Both the position numbers and the translations under genes were made by a program. A stretch of 64,000 nucleotides of DNA from contig CAMDFX010000002.1 of assembly GCA_945897805.1 (NCBI GenBank), positions 124,001-188,000 on the forward strand. The letters run 5' to 3'. The stretch is from Chryseobacterium gleum (GTDB lineage: Bacteria; Bacteroidota; Bacteroidia; Flavobacteriales_D; Crocinitomicaceae). Position 1 is the first letter of the stretch; each line of letters opens with the position of its first letter. The notes below the pieces were generated by a model. The model searched no databases. It worked only from the letters and a program-made list of their open reading frames with translations, and was not told the DNA's origin. Positions 1 through 8,037 of this stretch are shown here, piece by piece.

Positions 1-334
1 CACATTGAAAAACGGTATTCAAATCAGATTCTTCCAATCCAAAGTTTTGAATTTCAAGCGTTGGCGTATATTTTCTGCGATCTCTAACAGGATTCGTTTT
101 GGTAAACAAATGTCCTCTGTTTCGGTAGCCCTGAATCAAGTTGATTACTTTGAATTCTTTCTGAAAATTTTCAGGAATTGCTCCGTCATCGTCAAAATTT
201 GTGCGTGCAAAATCAAATCCTTCGAAGAATTTTTGCCAACCAATATCCACGCTTTGTGGATCATTGAGGTATTCTTTATACAAATAGTCGATTGCAGTTA
301 CATCTGCATTTCCAACGTATGTTACTTTATCCAT
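1..334 (-). CDS. sucA: 2-oxoglutarate dehydrogenase E1 component, N-terminal part (cut by window edge)
   Basis: Not listed as a minus-strand ORF; the track shows only its antisense shadow. Reading back from the ATG at 334 gives 111 codons with no stop before the edge. The translation starts MDKVTYVGNADVTAIDYLYK and contains DPQSVDIGWQKFFEGF and YRNRGHLFTKTNPVRDRR, the conserved N-terminal segment of SucA-type E1 proteins, which pack around the E2/E3 core of the oxoglutarate dehydrogenase complex. The thiamine diphosphate domains lie outside the window. A near-consensus Bacteroidota -7 box lies 25 bases upstream of the start. With sdhCAB near the other end, it makes this a window with two TCA-cycle loci. 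Confidence 0.9.
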   Translation of the reverse strand, partial: MDKVTYVGNADVTAIDYLYKEYLNDPQSVDIGWQKFFEGFDFARTNFDDDGAIPENFQKEFKVINLIQGYRNRGHLFTKTNPVRDRRKYTPTLEIQNFGLEESDLNTVFQC

Positions 335-359
335 GTTTCGGTGCGCATTAACGGAGTTG

Positions 360-367
360 CGAAATTA
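360..367 (-). promoter_or_regulatory. Putative -7 element of sucA (TAATTTCG)
   Basis: On the minus strand this reads TAATTTCG, one mismatch from the Bacteroidota TAnnTTTG element, about 25 bases upstream of the sucA ATG. No convincing -33 TTTG was seen. Confidence 0.35.
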
Positions 368-444
368 AGATTTTTATCATTTTTACCATGACAATTAACC
401 CTTTTATTTCATAAAATTAGGGAAAATGTTAATTTTCAATTCAA

Positions 445-810
445 TCAGCGCAGCTTTTCTCGGAAAAACACTTTTTGTGCTTCTCTTTTTATGACAATCA
501 TGGCAAAATCTCCTAACCAATTTTTATCTGCATTGCTAAAAAAATGGACATAATTTTTCTCTGAAATATCCAAAGAATACATCAACGGAAGCCATTTAGA
601 CGCTTGATTTTCTGCGATTTCTCCCAATTTTAATTGAACGATTTCTAACAAATTTGATAGCATTTTGGCATCAGTTTCAAAGTCAGATTCAAATTCAAAC
701 CCATGTTGACGAAAATCTTTGGCAATCTGCCGCTGCGTTCGCAACACAAAATCTCTTGAATTCATTGCTTGTTCAACGGATTCATTGATTTTTGAAAGTT
801 CGTTTTCCAT
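445..810 (-). CDS. Small conserved-looking protein of unknown function
   Basis: 121 residues, soluble, with no signal peptide, Cys motif or membrane segment. It looks mostly helical and charged, beginning MENELSKINESVEQAMNSRD and ending with a basic stretch (REAQKVFFREKLR). It sits between lysS (after a clear terminator) and sucA, on the same strand as both. The terminator at 830-856 ends lysS transcription just before this ATG, so it probably has its own weak promoter. I do not recognise the family. ORF length, ATG start and clean placement between two real genes support it as coding. Confidence 0.6.
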   Translation of the reverse strand: MENELSKINESVEQAMNSRDFVLRTQRQIAKDFRQHGFEFESDFETDAKMLSNLLEIVQLKLGEIAENQASKWLPLMYSLDISEKNYVHFFSNADKNWLGDFAMIVIKREAQKVFFREKLR

Positions 811-829
811 GGAATTAAAAGTACAAAAA

Positions 830-856
830 AAATGCGAGGCTTAGTTCCTCGCATTT
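830..856 (-). terminator. Rho-independent terminator after lysS
   Basis: Perfect 10-bp stem AAATGCGAGG / CCTCGCATTT with a 7-base loop. On the minus strand it is followed by a run of T, and it begins just past the lysS stop at 861. Confidence 0.85.
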
Positions 857-860
857 TCAA

Positions 861-2567
861 TTATCCTATCTGAATATACAAAACATCTTCCTCTTTCGAT
901 ACTTTCAATATTCCTGCTTTGGTCAAGTTCTTAACAGCGCCATCCCAAGCTTTGTTGCTCAAATTGACTTTTTCTTTCACTTCTAATAAAAGTCCTTTTT
1001 GAATTTTTTCAACTGCACTTAAAATCAATTTTTCGTTGTCAGAAAGTTCGATTTTGGTCATTTTGACTTCTGGGCGCATTTGTGGGAAAAATAGTACTTC
1101 TTGAATGGATGGATTGTTTGTCAAGTACATAATCAAACGGTCCATTCCGATTCCTAAACCAGAAGTTGGTGGCATTCCATATTCCAACGCGCGTAAGAAA
1201 TCTTGGTCAATTAAACCTGTTGCTTCGTCATCGCCTTTTTCAGACAAACGCACTTGATCTTCAAAACGTTCTCTTTGTTCGATTGGGTCGTTTAACTCTG
1301 AATAAGCGTTTGCAACTTCTTTCCCGCAAACCATTAATTCAAAACGCTCTGTTAATTCTGGATTGTCACGGTGAACTTTACACAACGGCGACATTTCTTT
1401 CGGATAGTCGGTGATGAAAGTTGGCTGAATGTAATTTCCTTCGCATTTTTCGCCAAAAATCTCATCAATCAATTTTCCTTTCCCCATGGTTTCATCCACA
1501 GAAATTCCCAAGCCTTTTGCAGCCATTCTCAATTCTTCTTCTGATTTTCCATCAATGTCAAACCCAGTAAAATCAATGATTGATTGGCGCATAGTCACAC
1601 GTTTGTATGGCGCTTTGAAACTAATTTGATTTTCACCAAAAGTACAATCTGAAGTTCCGTTTACGGCAATGGCGCAATGTTCCAACAAGCGTTCTGTAAA
1701 ATCCATCATCCAATTGTAATCTTTGTAAGAAACATAGATTTCCATGGCTGTAAATTCTGGATTGTGCGTGCGATCCATTCCTTCGTTGCGAAAGTTTTTC
1801 GAAAATTCATACACGCCATCAAATCCGCCAACAATCAATCGTTTCAAATACAACTCATTGGCAATTCTCATATACAATGGAATGTCCAATGCATTGTGGT
1901 GCGTGGTAAACGGACGCGCTGCTGCTCCGCCTGGAATAGCTTGCAAAATCGGCGTTTCAACTTCCATGTAACCCGCTTCGTTGAAGAAGTTTCTCATGGC
2001 TGTAAACAATTTCGTTCTTTTCACAAACACTTCTTTCACTTGCGGATTCACAACCAAATCAACGTATCGCTGACGGTAACGCAATTCAGGATCTGTGAAT
2101 GCATCGTGCACTTTTCCATCATCGTCTGTTTTGGTCACAGGAAGTGGTCGCAAAGATTTCGCAAGTAGCGTAAACTCCTGCACATGAATGGAAATTTCAC
2201 CCACTTGAGTAGTAAACAAATATCCTTTGATTCCGATGAAATCACCTAAATCAAGTAATTTTTTGAAAACCTCGTTGTAAAGCGTTTTATCTTCTCCCGG
2301 ACAAATTTCGTCGCGATTGAAATACACTTGAATTCTTCCTGTACTATCCTGAATTTCAGCGAATGAAGCTTTACCCATAATGCGTTGACTCATCAAACGA
2401 CCAGCCACACAAACCTGTTTACTTTCCACGAAATCATCCTTTATACCTTGCGTATAATCTGTTACAGGATACAACGCTGCTGGATAAGGCTCAATGCCCA
2501 TCTCACGCAGTTTGTTCAGGGTCTCGCGACGCTGAATTTCTTGACTGGAAAGTTCGTTAAAACTCAT
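861..2567 (-). CDS. lysS: Lysyl-tRNA synthetase, class II
   Basis: 568 residues. Charges tRNA-Lys with lysine in the cytoplasm. An N-terminal OB-fold anticodon-binding domain (about 50-150) precedes the class II catalytic core: motif 1 around [15 protein letters not shown], motif 2 [20 protein letters not shown], and motif 3 [13 protein letters not shown]. After motif 3 there is a C-terminal extension of about 65 residues ([20 protein letters not shown]...), a small helical add-on beyond the usual roughly 500-residue bacterial enzyme; such tails are familiar in Bacteroidota LysRS. ATG start at 2567, with a TATCTTTG element 32-39 bases upstream. It appears monocistronic, bounded by a terminator at 830-856. 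Confidence 0.97.
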   Translation of the reverse strand: MSFNELSSQEIQRRETLNKLREMGIEPYPAALYPVTDYTQGIKDDFVESKQVCVAGRLMSQRIMGKASFAEIQDSTGRIQVYFNRDEICPGEDKTLYNEVFKKLLDLGDFIGIKGYLFTTQVGEISIHVQEFTLLAKSLRPLPVTKTDDDGKVHDAFTDPELRYRQRYVDLVVNPQVKEVFVKRTKLFTAMRNFFNEAGYMEVETPILQAIPGGAAARPFTTHHNALDIPLYMRIANELYLKRLIVGGFDGVYEFSKNFRNEGMDRTHNPEFTAMEIYVSYKDYNWMMDFTERLLEHCAIAVNGTSDCTFGENQISFKAPYKRVTMRQSIIDFTGFDIDGKSEEELRMAAKGLGISVDETMGKGKLIDEIFGEKCEGNYIQPTFITDYPKEMSPLCKVHRDNPELTERFELMVCGKEVANAYSELNDPIEQRERFEDQVRLSEKGDDEATGLIDQDFLRALEYGMPPTSGLGIGMDRLIMYLTNNPSIQEVLFFPQMRPEVKMTKIELSDNEKLILSAVEKIQKGLLLEVKEKVNLSNKAWDGAVKNLTKAGILKVSKEEDVLYIQIG

Positions 2568-2598
2568 AATTAATTAATTTGCTTAAAATTTTATGCAG

Positions 2599-2606
2599 CA
2601 AAGATA
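2599..2606 (-). promoter_or_regulatory. Putative -7 element of lysS (TATCTTTG)
   Basis: Exact match to TAnnTTTG on the minus strand, giving a predicted leader of about 25 bases before the lysS ATG. The -33 element is not obvious. Confidence 0.55.
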
Positions 2607-2669
2607 ATGAAATGCGTTTGAAATGAATTTGGAAAGTAGGTTTTAAGGGATTTTAATTTGTTTAGCGCT

Positions 2670-3791
2670 TCACGCAAACAATTCTTGCGCGATAAAATCT
2701 GCCCAATGTTTGCCTTTTTCGGTTAAAATAATTTGACTATCAACTATTTTCAACCAATTTTTTGACTCAAAATCTACCAAGTTGCGTTTAAATTCTTCGG
2801 AGAATGTCAACTGTTTTTGCAATTGATTCATATCTACACCCCAACTTGTACGCAAACCAATGAGCAGCAATTCATTGAATTGGTCTTTGGGCGTCAATAT
2901 TTCTTTTTCAAAAGCAATTTCATTATCACAAATTAACCTTATGTATTTCTGATTGTTAGCAATGTTCCAAGAACGAGAATTGCCGTCAAAACTATGTGCC
3001 GACGGCCCAATGCCCAGATAGTGAACGCCTTTCCAATAATTGCTGTTGTGCTTTGAAATGAAACCTGTTTTCGCAAAATTGGAAATTTCATACTGCTCAA
3101 ATCCAGCGGTTTTTAAAGCGGAAATCAACAATTCAAATTGCCCACTTTGCTGCTCATTGTCGGCTGGTTTAATTTCTTTCTCTTTTACCAATTGATGCAA
3201 AGCGGTTTTTTCCTCCACAGTCAAACAATAGGCAGATATATGTTTGATATCCAGATTAATCGCTTGTTGAATTTGTTTCATCCAACGGTCATTGTCCATG
3301 TTTGGCAAACCATAAATTAAATCCAAACTGAGATTGTCAATTCCGGCTAGTTGTGCAATGCGAATACAATTTAAACCTTCTTCGGCCGTGTGCGCCCGAT
3401 TCATCCATAATAAATCTTCTGAATCAAAAGATTGAATTCCAACACTCAGACGATTAATTCCAGCGCTTTTCCAAGCTGCAACTTGCTGCAAAGTAATGTC
3501 ATCTGGATTGGCTTCCAAAGTACATTCCACATTTTCAGTACAAGTGAATTCTGAATGCACAGTTTGAATAAGTTTTTCTAGATCTGCGACATTTAACAAA
3601 CTTGGCGTTCCACCTCCAAAATAAATTGTTTCAACCTCTTGATTTTTGAGTTCGACGCTGCGCGCAACAAGCTCTTTCTGAATACAAGAAATCATCGAAT
3701 CATAATACGATTGATAGCTCGTACTAAAGTGAAAATCACAATACGTGCATCTTTGTTTACAAAATGGAATGTGGATGTAAATTCCTGCCAT
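2670..3791 (-). CDS. hemW: Radical SAM heme chaperone HemW
   Basis: 373 residues from the ATG at 3791. The track's longer start is a TTG at 3809 that overlaps the promoter box. The protein opens MAGIYIHIPFCKQRCTYC: the CxxxCxxC cluster binds the [4Fe-4S] centre that cleaves S-adenosylmethionine, followed by the family Cys in CDFHF. IYFGGGTPSLL, LEANPD, RLSVGIQSF and SLDLIYGLP are typical of the HemN/HemW family. HemW proteins were long annotated as oxygen-independent coproporphyrinogen oxidase but act as heme chaperones; the Cys pattern here is the HemW type. The promoter element lies only 4 bases from the ATG, suggesting a leaderless or nearly leaderless transcript. Confidence 0.93.
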   Translation of the reverse strand: MAGIYIHIPFCKQRCTYCDFHFSTSYQSYYDSMISCIQKELVARSVELKNQEVETIYFGGGTPSLLNVADLEKLIQTVHSEFTCTENVECTLEANPDDITLQQVAAWKSAGINRLSVGIQSFDSEDLLWMNRAHTAEEGLNCIRIAQLAGIDNLSLDLIYGLPNMDNDRWMKQIQQAINLDIKHISAYCLTVEEKTALHQLVKEKEIKPADNEQQSGQFELLISALKTAGFEQYEISNFAKTGFISKHNSNYWKGVHYLGIGPSAHSFDGNSRSWNIANNQKYIRLICDNEIAFEKEILTPKDQFNELLLIGLRTSWGVDMNQLQKQLTFSEEFKRNLVDFESKNWLKIVDSQIILTEKGKHWADFIAQELFA

Positions 3792-3795
3792 GTTG

Positions 3796-3803
3796 CAAAG
3801 ATA
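3796..3803 (-). promoter_or_regulatory. Putative -7 element of hemW (TATCTTTG), very close to the start codon
   Basis: Exact TAnnTTTG on the minus strand. Only four bases separate it from the hemW ATG at 3791, so the transcription start would fall at or next to the start codon. Confidence 0.5.
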
Positions 3804-3847
3804 GTTCAATCAAGAACTTCATCTTTAGAAATAAAATAAATCATAAA

Positions 3848-4537
3848 TTATTTCACCAGCATTTGAAATCCTTTTCCATGCACATTCATGATTTCAATGC
3901 GTTCGTCTTCCTTCAATAGTTTTCGCAATTTCGCAATGTAAACATCCATACTTCTTCCGTTGAAATAATTATCATCGCCCCAAATTGCGCGCAATGCGGC
4001 TTGTCTGTCTAATATTTCGTTTTGGTTTTTACAAAGCAATTTTAACAATTGATTTTCCTTGGTTGTCAATTTTACCGGCTTTTCACCTGTGTACAACAAG
4101 CGAGAAATTGGATCATATTTGATTTTTCCAATCATCATCGTTACATCTTCGTTATCCAAATTCAAGTCTGTTCTTCTTAAAATGGCTTCGATGCGCGCCA
4201 ATAATTCGTCCATCGAGAATGGCTTGGTAATATAATCATCTCCCCCGATGGAAAAACCTTCCAATTTATCTTCCTTCATTGCTTTTGCTGTCAAAAACAA
4301 AATTGGCACTTTTTTGTCGATTTCACGGATTTCTTTGGCCAATGTAAATCCGTCCATTTCTGGCATCATTACATCGAAAATGCAAAAGTCAAATGCACTG
4401 GCGTTGAATTTTTCAAAGGCAATTTTTCCGTTGCGCGCCAATTCTACTTGAAAGCCTTTTGTTTTTAGGAATGTGTGCAACAATAATCCTAAATTGTCGT
4501 CGTCTTCAGCGAGTAATATATTTAATTTTCTGCTCAT
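3848..4537 (-). CDS. OmpR-family response regulator (receiver plus winged helix)
   Basis: 229 residues from the ATG at 4537; the track starts two codons earlier at a TTG. Receiver domain: acidic pocket AEDDDNLG, phospho-acceptor Asp in FCIFDVMMPEMDG and conserved Lys in FSMDELLARIEA context (DDYITKPFSMDE). The C-terminal half is an OmpR/PhoB winged helix with TTKENQLLKLLCKN and NGRSMDVYIAKLRKLL, which binds DNA. Two bases separate it from the stop of the sensor kinase gene upstream, so the two are translated as a pair. It resembles RprY-type regulators of Bacteroidota; the regulon cannot be told from sequence. Confidence 0.95.
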   Translation of the reverse strand: MSRKLNILLAEDDDNLGLLLHTFLKTKGFQVELARNGKIAFEKFNASAFDFCIFDVMMPEMDGFTLAKEIREIDKKVPILFLTAKAMKEDKLEGFSIGGDDYITKPFSMDELLARIEAILRRTDLNLDNEDVTMMIGKIKYDPISRLLYTGEKPVKLTTKENQLLKLLCKNQNEILDRQAALRAIWGDDNYFNGRSMDVYIAKLRKLLKEDERIEIMNVHGKGFQMLVK

Positions 4538-4539
4538 AA

Positions 4540-6156
4540 TCAATCAATTATTATTAGTGTAAATTCTGATCCTTCGTTTAGTTTACTTTTAACTTCAATA
4601 TTCCATCCATTCAATTCTACAATGGATTTCACGTAACTCAATCCCAATCCAAAGCCTTTCACATTGTGCAAATTTCCTGTAGGAACTCGGTACAATTTAT
4701 CGAAAATTTTCGAGATATGTTCTTTGGAAATCCCAATTCCGCGATCTTTGATGGAAAGTGTTGCGCGGGCGCCTTCTTTTTTCAAGGAAACCAAAATAGA
4801 AGGATTTTCTTTGCTGTATTTGATGGCATTGTCAATCAAATTGGAAACAACACTGGTTGTGTGCATGCGATCGCCCACAATAAAAATGTTTTCATCGGCG
4901 ATATTTTCATTCAATTCACCGTTCACAGATTGCAACCTAAAAATTGCATGTTCACAAACTTCTTTAACCAATTCAGTTAAATTGATTGTTTCAAACTTCA
5001 TTTTCAATTCACCACGATCCAAAATTGCTGTTTGTAAAATTCGCTCAACCAGAACACCTAATCTTTTGTTTTCATCATCAATCATTTTCACAAAAGTTGC
5101 AGAATGTGTCAAATCTCCCCCCATCATTTCTTTGTCTCCCATTGCCTCGCAAGCAAGAGAAATAGTTGAAATTGGCGTTTTAAATTCGTGTGTCATGTTG
5201 TTGATAAAATCATTGCGCATCTCACTTAATTTCTTTTGGGTGATGATGGTTCTAAACATAAACGAAAGCGCAACGATAATTAGTATAACGAGGCCTAAAC
5301 TTATAGTCAACATTCCAAAAATTTCCTTTACAACAAATGACTTTTTAGTGGGGAAATCGATGTAAATATTCAATTGTTCATCCAAGAAATTTCCAGGGAA
5401 AAGATTGATATGCGCTACTTTAGTAGTATCTAAATTGAATTTGTAGTTGGATGTCGGATGTTTATAGCGAATCGGCGATCCATCTTCCTTTACAATCAAA
5501 AATTCGAAATCATTCGGCAACTCGTCATCTTTAATTTCATGTGCTATAATTGAATCCAAAAATACGATATCGATGCGTTCCGACGGTTCATCGTACACAT
5601 TGTCGCGAAATGCTTGTATCATCATGTCGCTGATATACTTTGATTTACGAAAAATCTGCTGCATCACCCGTTGATCTAATTGCACTGAAACTGAAGCAGA
5701 ATCATTGTCGGGTAACATGCCAGATTCACGGTTAAATAATTCACGTAATTCCTTCACATCTCTGGCAAAAACACGGTGCTCAGCCGAAATTCCTGACAAA
5801 GAATCAAATGATTTTCCTTTGATGATTAAATACTTTTGAATCTGACCATTTTGGATGATAAAAGTATCTTTTATCATCACGGATTCTTGCGAATCAAGCA
5901 AATTTTGAAACTCTTTTTTGAGAATTTCCTTGTATTGACCGCTGAAATCTTTGTTGACCACATTCATGTACTTGCGAATGTCTTCCGCTTTTTCATGCCT
6001 GATGGCAACTCGGTCTAATAAAGTGACAACCTTCGCTTTAAATTGCGTTGATTTTCTGTCGTATAATTGAGCTGTTTGAAAAAATTGAATCACCAACAAA
6101 GCCAAAACGGCAACGCTAACTAATACAACAATAAGATTGATTCTGATTTTTTTCAC
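4540..6156 (-). CDS. Membrane sensor histidine kinase
   Basis: 538 residues starting at GTG 6156. One membrane segment near residues 6-26, a roughly 250-residue extracytoplasmic sensor region, a second segment near 279-301, then HisKA with the phospho-acceptor His in FINNMTHEFKTPIS (about residue 323) and a HATPase domain with N-box NLIDNAIKYS, G1 DRGIGIS and G2 GFGLGLSYVKSIVE. No HAMP domain is evident. It would phosphorylate the response regulator encoded two bases downstream (RprX/RprY-like pair). The sensor region shows no domain I recognise, so the signal is unknown. Confidence 0.95.
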   Translation of the reverse strand: MKKIRINLIVVLVSVAVLALLVIQFFQTAQLYDRKSTQFKAKVVTLLDRVAIRHEKAEDIRKYMNVVNKDFSGQYKEILKKEFQNLLDSQESVMIKDTFIIQNGQIQKYLIIKGKSFDSLSGISAEHRVFARDVKELRELFNRESGMLPDNDSASVSVQLDQRVMQQIFRKSKYISDMMIQAFRDNVYDEPSERIDIVFLDSIIAHEIKDDELPNDFEFLIVKEDGSPIRYKHPTSNYKFNLDTTKVAHINLFPGNFLDEQLNIYIDFPTKKSFVVKEIFGMLTISLGLVILIIVALSFMFRTIITQKKLSEMRNDFINNMTHEFKTPISTISLACEAMGDKEMMGGDLTHSATFVKMIDDENKRLGVLVERILQTAILDRGELKMKFETINLTELVKEVCEHAIFRLQSVNGELNENIADENIFIVGDRMHTTSVVSNLIDNAIKYSKENPSILVSLKKEGARATLSIKDRGIGISKEHISKIFDKLYRVPTGNLHNVKGFGLGLSYVKSIVELNGWNIEVKSKLNEGSEFTLIIID

Positions 6157-6299
6157 TTCAAACTTTTGAACTAAAGTAACTCAAACTCTTAGTTTATGCC
6201 GATGCTTAACTTTTTTTAACAAGAAGAAAATGATATAAAATCAAGAAAATCAGATTTTTTGAAAATAATTTTGATATCTATTAACGCCCAGTTTTCGCA

Positions 6300-6899
6300 C
6301 TAAAATGTTTCTCTAGCGATGAAAAAACGATAGAGGCTCACACCAAAAATCAAGGCAAAAACATAGTAAATTACAGGAATTTCAGCCAGCAGAGAAAGAC
6401 CTAGAAATAAACCTGAAGCGGCAATCACCAGAAACATGGTTTTAAAATGCAATTTCCAGATTTCGCTCGGTTTGGTGGTTTGAAATTTCCCTGTCAACAA
6501 AAACTGCATTTTATACTGCGAAAAACCTGCATAAATGAGCAATGGAATTAAGATTATTCCTTGGGCAATACCCATTTCTTTGTAACTCAAAAATGCCCAA
6601 GTGTTTTTCAATAAATCAAACGCAGGATCAATTTGATACAAAGCAGGAATGACGGCCACAAAACCGATCAAAATCAAAGCAATAGTCAACAATAAATTAA
6701 CCACTGGAAATTTGTTTTCTAAACCTTTGTATTGAATTACTTTGTGAAACTTAACAAATGAAAAAGCGCAAAATATCTTGTAATCCAACAGGTAAAAAAG
6801 CAGGATAAAGTAAAAATCCCAATTCCAAAAGAAATAACCCAACAGGGGAATGGCTAAATCCGCAACAGCTTGAATAATTCTAACTTGGGCTAAACTCAT
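6300..6899 (-). CDS. Polytopic membrane protein of unknown function
   Basis: 199 residues, with about five hydrophobic segments (for example NWDFYFILLFYLLDY, VNLLLTIALILIGFVAVIPAL, MFLVIAASGLFLGLSLLA and PVIYYVFALIFGVSLY). Its ATG overlaps the stop of the TPR lipoprotein gene in an ATGA arrangement (6896-6899), so the two are translationally coupled and probably act together in the envelope. No catalytic motif recognised. About 140 bases separate its stop side from the kinase gene; no convincing terminator seen there. Confidence 0.7.
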   Translation of the reverse strand: MSLAQVRIIQAVADLAIPLLGYFFWNWDFYFILLFYLLDYKIFCAFSFVKFHKVIQYKGLENKFPVVNLLLTIALILIGFVAVIPALYQIDPAFDLLKNTWAFLSYKEMGIAQGIILIPLLIYAGFSQYKMQFLLTGKFQTTKPSEIWKLHFKTMFLVIAASGLFLGLSLLAEIPVIYYVFALIFGVSLYRFFIARETF

Positions 6900-7888
6900 T
6901 TTAATTTCACAATTTCCTTTTTAGACAACTCAAAATCAGGATTGTATTCCAACGCTTTTTTAAATGATTTGAAAGCCAAAGATTTTCTACCTTGTTGCGT
7001 GTAACACAAACCCAAATTGTGCCAACCTTTCACAAAATCAGGCTGCATTTCAATGGATTTTTTATAAAAGAAAACAGCACTATCTAATTCATTTTGATTA
7101 AATTGTTTGATATAACCTTGATTGAAAAATGCCAAATAATAAGAAGTGTCTGTTTCAATCAAATGTCTATAACCAGCCAAAGCACCTGGATAATTTTGTA
7201 ATTCTTGCAAGGAATAAGCGATTCCATAAAGTGCGTCAACAGATTTTGGTTCAATTTGAGCCGCTGTTCTAAAATATTCTAACGCAAATTTATATTCACC
7301 ATCTTCAGAATACAACCAACCCAATTGCATGTAACCTGCAAAAAACTCAGGGTCTTGCTGCACAGCGGTTTCAAAAGAGGATTTTGCCAATTTTCTATCG
7401 CCCAAAGCAATGTAATTCGTTCCTTTCATTACATAAGCATCACGAAATCTTTTGTCGATTTTTAGTGCGATATTGATATTTTTGAATGAGTTTTCAAAAT
7501 CGCCCTGCAAGGTATAAGTTGACGCCAAATTCACAAAGGCCTCCTTGTTTTTGGGTTGTTTTAATGTGATGTATTTCAAATATTTTTGTGCTATATCAAC
7601 ATCTGCTTGCGTGCGTTCTGCTCTGTTAATCAAGGATAAAGAGTACAAATAACGCGCTTCAATATTCGTTGTATCCAATCTAAATGCTTTCGCTGTCAAA
7701 GGCAATGCTTCTGCCGATCTGTAATCGTCCAACAATTGCTTTCCATATTCTAATAAAAGTGGAATACTGTCAGGATAAACCTTCACCAAACTGTCCAGAT
7801 TAGTAGATTTGACTGCTGTTTTTGGATCAGAACCTCCACAACTGACAAAAAATAAACTTACAATAAATGAAACAAATAGAATACGCAT
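6896..7888 (-). CDS. TPR-repeat lipoprotein
   Basis: 330 residues from the ATG at 7888 (track start 7939 is upstream of the promoter box). The N-terminus MRILFVSFIVSLFFVSCGG is a lipoprotein signal peptide with lipobox FVSC, so the mature protein is anchored in the outer or inner membrane facing the periplasm. The rest is built of about seven tetratricopeptide repeats (e.g. AFVNLASTYTLQGDFENSFK, AYVMKGTNYIALGDRKLA, GWHNLGLCYTQQGRKSLAF), a protein-protein scaffold. It overlaps the downstream membrane protein gene by 4 bases. The partner is unknown; its coupled neighbour is the obvious candidate. Confidence 0.88.
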   Translation of the reverse strand: MRILFVSFIVSLFFVSCGGSDPKTAVKSTNLDSLVKVYPDSIPLLLEYGKQLLDDYRSAEALPLTAKAFRLDTTNIEARYLYSLSLINRAERTQADVDIAQKYLKYITLKQPKNKEAFVNLASTYTLQGDFENSFKNINIALKIDKRFRDAYVMKGTNYIALGDRKLAKSSFETAVQQDPEFFAGYMQLGWLYSEDGEYKFALEYFRTAAQIEPKSVDALYGIAYSLQELQNYPGALAGYRHLIETDTSYYLAFFNQGYIKQFNQNELDSAVFFYKKSIEMQPDFVKGWHNLGLCYTQQGRKSLAFKSFKKALEYNPDFELSKKEIVKLK

Positions 7889-7904
7889 TAATATAGTTTT
7901 TATG

Positions 7905-7912
7905 CAAATATA
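7905..7912 (-). promoter_or_regulatory. Putative -7 element of the TPR lipoprotein gene (TATATTTG)
   Basis: Exact TAnnTTTG on the minus strand, 16 bases before the ATG at 7888. It lies inside the track's longer ORF, which favours the shorter lipoprotein start. Confidence 0.5.
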
Positions 7913-8009
7913 ATGGATAAAGCGAAATCTTTCGTTCAAACAATTGCGCTTTGATTGCTTGGTAGGAATTATTTAGTCTGTCAACTTACCTATAATTCTG
8001 AATTGAAAC

Positions 8010-8017
8010 TATCTTTG
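8010..8017 (+). promoter_or_regulatory. Putative -7 element of the ABC-F gene (TATCTTTG)
   Basis: Exact TAnnTTTG, 20 bases upstream of the ATG at 8038. No good -33 TTTG at the expected distance. Confidence 0.5.
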
Positions 8018-8037
8018 CCGCTTCAAATTAGAAGAAT

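Noticed and set aside
5-391. 128-codon plus-strand ORF at the left edge
   Set aside because: It is antisense to the sucA N-terminus, whose minus-strand translation has clear family motifs.
1677-2168. 163-codon plus-strand ORF
   Set aside because: Antisense shadow of lysS; composition is Phe/His-rich as expected for a reverse frame.
4664-5365. 233-codon plus-strand ORF
   Set aside because: Antisense shadow of the histidine kinase core; no motif and the kinase frame is certain.
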